From Candidatus Woesearchaeota archaeon (GTDB lineage: Archaea > Nanobdellota > Nanobdellia > Woesearchaeales > UBA10200): a stretch of DNA of 15,232 nt. Location of the stretch: assembly GCA_018302185.1 (NCBI GenBank), contig JAGVZX010000057.1:1-15232 (forward strand). The letters run 5' to 3'. The notes under the pieces were generated by a model, which ran no database searches, was not told where the DNA came from, and saw only the letters and a list, made by a program, of their open reading frames with translations. The translations under genes were made by a program, and so were the position numbers. Every line of letters starts with the position of its first letter. Positions within the stretch are counted from its first letter, which is position 1. Of the stretch, positions 11,683 through 15,232 are shown in pieces.

Positions 11683-12033
11683 ATGGAAAAAGATTTTTAT
11701 TTTGGTCTGTTGATATATGTAAGCGTTTTATTATCAGTTGTACTGCTATGGAAACATTCTTTGCTGTTGACAATTGCTATAATCTCAATTACAATAGTGA
11801 TGCTTGCAGTCAGGAAAAGCAAAGAAGATATCATAATATATGTTATTTGCGCTGCCTTAGGCGCAGTTGCTGAAAGTATAGGTGTCAAAGCAGGTGCTTG
11901 GACATATTATGATACAACTCTATTTGGAATACCATATTGGCTTCCGTTTGTGTGGGGATTTGCAGGAGTTTTTGTGAGAAGAATATCAATAAGAGTGAAT
12001 AATTTTGTGGCAAAGGGTAACAAGAAAAGATAA
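11683..12033 (+). CDS. Small multi-spanning membrane protein, unknown (116 aa)
   Basis: A 116-aa protein with about four membrane segments, near residues 7-23, 27-43, 50-66 and 82-98. A basic C-terminus (NNFVAKGNKKR) follows. The segment between helices 3 and 4 carries a conserved-looking motif, ESIGVKAGAWTYYDTTLFG, followed by IPYWLPFVWGFAGVFVRR. This resembles the GxW...GIPxWLPxxWG pattern seen in uncharacterised archaeal and bacterial membrane proteins. I cannot name the family with certainty or give a function. It is transcribed alone, diverging from rnpB, with AT-rich boxes around 11637-11660. No ribosome binding site precedes the ATG. Confidence 0.8.
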   Translation: MEKDFYFGLLIYVSVLLSVVLLWKHSLLLTIAIISITIVMLAVRKSKEDIIIYVICAALGAVAESIGVKAGAWTYYDTTLFGIPYWLPFVWGFAGVFVRRISIRVNNFVAKGNKKR

Positions 12034-12091
12034 GAAATAATATAAATATAATTGAGCAAATATTTTAAAAGATTTTATTAGATATAGAGTA

Positions 12092-13426
12092 TTATTTCCC
12101 AAATACTAGAACATTCAGCATCTCTTTGCCGTGCCAGAGCTCTCTTTCATGCAATAGCTTGAATTTATATTCCTCAGCTTTTTGCTTCATCACATTAGGA
12201 GAAGAGGTTATAACAGTGACTGTGCCTTTGCTCCTCAGGACAAATTCTCCTTGGTAAAAAAGCTCCTTGTAGATCTTTTCCACATCTTTAGGATCAACTG
12301 ATCTTGTAATTTTAGGAGGATTTGTAATGATTTTATCCAGGCTTTTTTCCTTAAACTTAGTGTCTATCCAGCTGATATCCATCCTTGAGAATTTTATATA
12401 TTCAAGTATATTTGCAATCTTTCCGTTTTTTCTGGCAGAGCTTATTGCGCTAAAGTTGATATCTATCCCAATTATGTCTCCATTGTCTGAGTTAGTGCCT
12501 GGATCAGTATTATTTTCTGTTTCTTTTTGAATTGATTTTTTTGATTCTTTTGATGTTGCTAGATTATTATCTGACTTTTTTTTATCTGATGATTTTTTAT
12601 CTGCTTTTTTATCTGAAAGCTGTTTTTTAATCAGATTGCTTGCATCATCGAATTTATTAAAGTCAATTTTCAGGTCTTTTATTTTAGAGAGAAGAAATTT
12701 GTCTTTCTTGTAATAGTGAGGAGATAAGCCTGATCTAAACAGTGCAGCTTCTATTATTATCGTGCCAGAGCCGCAGAAAGGGTCTAGCAATACATCTTTA
12801 AGAACGTAATCTCCTATCCTTAACAATGAATAAGCTATTGTTCCCTTTAATGCAGTGGGATGTGTAAATAACCTATAATCGCGCTTTGAGAGATCAAATC
12901 CTGAGATATCTATCCCAAGATAAAACTTGTTGTCTTCAAAATAGGATAAGAATATAATATCTGGCTGCTTTAAATCAACTTTCAGCTTGTATGTCTCATG
13001 GAGGTGCTCACCGATAAGAGCCTCGATCTCCTGAGTCACTAGAGAGCTCGATGCTTCACTTTCTGATTCCTGCTTTAAGAAACGGGATGCAAAAGTTTTT
13101 TTTGAGAGAGATGTAAGAGTTTTTTTAAGTGCTGTGATGCCATCATCTTTTAAAAGATTTAGTTTTAAATTATCTATGAATTTATCATCCGCATTAAGCT
13201 GATATTCTGCGCATAATAAGACAACTCTCTGGACAGACTGTGCCTTGTAAGCAAATTTAGCTGCATCATTAATGCTTGCAGCTTCAAATACAATGCTTGC
13301 TTTATTTGTAACAATGTTTTTAGCACTTACAAGTCCGAGAGCTTCTTTTTGAGTTATGTCTGCTATGCCAAGATGTGTTATTGCAAGAACTTTTAAGTTT
13401 TGTTTTGTCTTAAGATTCTTTGGCAT
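12092..13426 (-). CDS. THUMP-domain RNA guanine-N2 methyltransferase-like protein
   Basis: A 444-aa protein of the COG0116 group (Trm14, Trm-G10 and RlmL relatives). Residues 1-90 fit the N-terminal ferredoxin-like part, 100-175 the THUMP region, then the DYRLFTHPTALKGTIAYSLLRIG linker. The Rossmann methyltransferase follows: motif I DPFCGSGT at 215-222, the acidic GIDI motif at 320-323 and the catalytic TNPP at 368-371. Where most relatives have NPPYG or NPPFG this protein has NPPKI. A Lys/Ser/Asp/Asn-rich low-complexity insert (about 268-316, with repeated SDKK) separates motif I from GIDI. The substrate is probably a guanine in tRNA, but which one cannot be read here. It starts 3 nt after the gyrA stop, so the two are co-transcribed. 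Confidence 0.87.
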   Translation of the reverse strand: MPKNLKTKQNLKVLAITHLGIADITQKEALGLVSAKNIVTNKASIVFEAASINDAAKFAYKAQSVQRVVLLCAEYQLNADDKFIDNLKLNLLKDDGITALKKTLTSLSKKTFASRFLKQESESEASSSLVTQEIEALIGEHLHETYKLKVDLKQPDIIFLSYFEDNKFYLGIDISGFDLSKRDYRLFTHPTALKGTIAYSLLRIGDYVLKDVLLDPFCGSGTIIIEAALFRSGLSPHYYKKDKFLLSKIKDLKIDFNKFDDASNLIKKQLSDKKADKKSSDKKKSDNNLATSKESKKSIQKETENNTDPGTNSDNGDIIGIDINFSAISSARKNGKIANILEYIKFSRMDISWIDTKFKEKSLDKIITNPPKITRSVDPKDVEKIYKELFYQGEFVLRSKGTVTVITSSPNVMKQKAEEYKFKLLHERELWHGKEMLNVLVFGK

Positions 13427-13429
13427 TTT

Positions 13430-15232
13430 TTAGTTAGAATTTTGCTGAGTATTTGTAACTTGAATAGGAGATGAATCCTGAACCTGAGGATCTTGTGATG
13501 GTTGAGAAGGAGGATTTTCTGACTGGCTTGTTATGCTAGCTTCATCATCTTCCTTGACTATAACTGCAGCAGCAACTACCTTGTCTGTCTCATCTAATTT
13601 CATCAATGTGACGCCTTGAGTATTCCTACCTATAGAAGAGATGCCAGAAACCGGCATCCTTATCGTGATTCCATTTTTGCTTATGAGCATTAGGTCATTG
13701 TCTTCATAGACAGATTTGACTGCAACAACCTTTCCGTTTCTTTCAGTGCATTGGATGTTTATGACACCTAAGCCGCCCCTGTTGATAGTATTATATTCAG
13801 TGATAGCTGTTCTTTTTCCAAACCCATTTTCAGTTATTGTAAGCAAGAACTTTTCATTGCTGGCAATTACCATGCTTATCACTTCATCATCTTCTCTTAA
13901 ATTAATGCCACGAACGCCGCGAGAGGTTCTTCCAACTGCGCGAGCATCTTCTTCATTAAAACGAACTGCATTGCCATTTTTCGTTGCCAATATTATATCT
14001 CTAGAGCCGTCTGTAAGCTCTGCATTTATGAGCTCATCATTCTCATCAAGATTTACTGCAATTATACCAGTTGCTCTTGGGTTGCTGTATTCGATGAGGT
14101 TTGTCTTCTTCACAACGCCCTGCTTGGTCGCTAAGATAAGATAGTGCTTGTCATCAAATTCATTTACAGGAATAAATGCATTTATCTTTTCATCTGGTGC
14201 AAATTGGATGAGATTGATTATAGGTTTTCCTTTTGCCTGCCTTGAAGATTCAGGGATCTCATGAGTCTTTAGCCAGTATACTCTTCCTTTGTTTGTGAAG
14301 AATAAGATGTAGCTATGTGTAGATGCTGTAAATACTGCGCTTATGAAATCTTCTTCCTTTGTGGTAGCTGCAATTATCCCTTTGCCACCTCTGCGCTGTT
14401 CTTTATAGAGCTTTACAGGAGTTCGTTTTATATAGCCTGCGTTTGTGACTGTAATTACCATCTCTTCTTTTTCAATCAGATCTTCGACATCAAGCTCAGA
14501 CTCTTCAAGAGTTATGTCTGCTACCTGTGTCTTTCTTTTGTCAGAATATTTCTCGCTTATCTCGTGAAGTTCTTTTTTTATTATGCCCATCAATTTTTGA
14601 GAGCTTGCAAGGATGCTTTCAAGCTCTGAAATCACTTTTAACAATTCTGCGTGCTCATCTTTTATCTTCTGCTGCTCTAAAGATGCAAGACGCTGAAGTT
14701 TCATGTCAAGGATAGCTTTTGCCTGGAGCTCTGAAAGTGCAAAATCTGCGATCAATACTGAGGTAGCTGCTTGTGTATCTTTGGAAGCTTTTATTTTCTT
14801 GATTATGTTATCAATGTCATCCAATGCGATTATCAAGCCTGCAAGTATATGCACTCTTTCCATGGCTTTTTTCAGCTCGAACTTTGTCCTCTTTGTGACA
14901 ATCTCTTTCCTGAATTCGATATAGTTTGTTATCAGCTCTTTTAAGTTAAGGACTTTAGGGATATTATTGACTAATGCAAGCATGATAACTCCAAAGGTTG
15001 TCTGCAGATTTGAATGCTTGTAGAGCTGGTTAAGCACAACATCACTGTTTGCATCTGTCTTTAATTCAATTACTATTCGCATCCCATCTCTATCACTTTC
15101 GTCTCTTATATCAGAGATGCCATTGACTTTCTTGTCTCTGATCAAGTCAGCGATATGCTCAATCAAGAGTGATTTGTTGACCATGTAAGGTATTTCTGTT
15201 ATTATGATGCTCTGCCTTTTCTTTTTTTCTTC
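13430..15232 (-). CDS. gyrA: DNA gyrase subunit A (3' part; N-terminus outside window)
   Basis: The frame is open to the window edge, so 600 residues are visible and roughly the first 240-260 are missing, including the active-site tyrosine. The fragment begins in the IIITEIPYMVNKSLLIEHIADLI block of the tower region. It then shows the ISDIRDESDRDGMRI block, the coiled-coil arm and the SELQAKAILDMKLQRLASLE gate segment. The GyrA box QRRGGKG lies at fragment residues 279-285, at the start of the C-terminal beta-pinwheel that wraps DNA. The GyrA box marks it as gyrase rather than topoisomerase IV. The last 45-50 residues are a Ser/Gln/Pro-rich tail. Gyrase in archaea derives from bacteria. The methyltransferase follows 3 nt downstream. 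Confidence 0.97.
   Translation of the reverse strand, partial: EEKKKRQSIIITEIPYMVNKSLLIEHIADLIRDKKVNGISDIRDESDRDGMRIVIELKTDANSDVVLNQLYKHSNLQTTFGVIMLALVNNIPKVLNLKELITNYIEFRKEIVTKRTKFELKKAMERVHILAGLIIALDDIDNIIKKIKASKDTQAATSVLIADFALSELQAKAILDMKLQRLASLEQQKIKDEHAELLKVISELESILASSQKLMGIIKKELHEISEKYSDKRKTQVADITLEESELDVEDLIEKEEMVITVTNAGYIKRTPVKLYKEQRRGGKGIIAATTKEEDFISAVFTASTHSYILFFTNKGRVYWLKTHEIPESSRQAKGKPIINLIQFAPDEKINAFIPVNEFDDKHYLILATKQGVVKKTNLIEYSNPRATGIIAVNLDENDELINAELTDGSRDIILATKNGNAVRFNEEDARAVGRTSRGVRGINLREDDEVISMVIASNEKFLLTITENGFGKRTAITEYNTINRGGLGVINIQCTERNGKVVAVKSVYEDNDLMLISKNGITIRMPVSGISSIGRNTQGVTLMKLDETDKVVAAAVIVKEDDEASITSQSENPPSQPSQDPQVQDSSPIQVTNTQQNSN

Noticed and set aside
13716..14144. 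Plus-strand frames opposite gyrA
   Set aside because: They are antisense shadows of a well-conserved gyrA frame and have no promoter or recognisable product.
1..15232. CRISPR array
   Set aside because: No regularly spaced direct repeats were seen by eye, and no cas-like gene is present.

Overview
The window reads as part of a small-genome, AT-rich archaeal chromosome. The archaeal markers are uS2, RadB, Sec61-beta, NAC-alpha, archaeal SRP RNA, type A RNase P RNA, tRNA introns in bulge-helix-bulge (BHB) motifs, TATA boxes about 25-28 nt upstream of leaderless starts, and GGTGAT-type ribosome binding sites. A bacterial-type gyrA, short intergenic gaps and a sparse gene set would suit a DPANN lineage such as Woesearchaeota or Pacearchaeota. 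The lineage is an inference, not a measurement.

Layout. Bases 1-4152 are core genes: the tail of an unknown acidic protein, thpR (RNA 2',3'-cyclic phosphodiesterase), rpsB (uS2), an NAD kinase-ilvE operon on the minus strand, and radB diverging from NAD kinase around one palindromic TATA box. Bases 4213-4829 hold a two-gene minus-strand operon of unknown function. Bases 4830-5881 are an RNA block: SRP RNA (minus), an unidentified and strongly self-complementary element of about 250 bp, and an intron-containing tRNA-Arg(UCU).

Bases 5882-9651 form an accessory stretch that is visibly more AT-rich. It carries a winged-helix/two-TM/zinc-ribbon protein, a two-gene membrane-protein operon (39 and 157 aa), a putative PD-(D/E)XK nuclease and a LAGLIDADG homing endonuclease. 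It is bounded by tRNA-Arg on the left and by tRNA-Cys(GCA), which has two introns, on the right. Bases 9876-15232 return to core functions: a B3/B4-domain protein, NAC-alpha, Sec61-beta, RNase P RNA, a small membrane protein, and a gyrA-THUMP methyltransferase operon whose gyrA N-terminus lies beyond the window.

Themes. SRP RNA, NAC and Sec61-beta all serve handling of nascent chains and membrane targeting. RNase P RNA, the spliced tRNAs, ThpR and the THUMP methyltransferase all concern RNA processing. The strongest candidates for something undescribed are the structured element at 5481-5737 and the unassigned genes of the accessory stretch. The three tRNA introns, all at non-canonical positions and each with an exact BHB fit, are the clearest unusual observation that can be checked directly.
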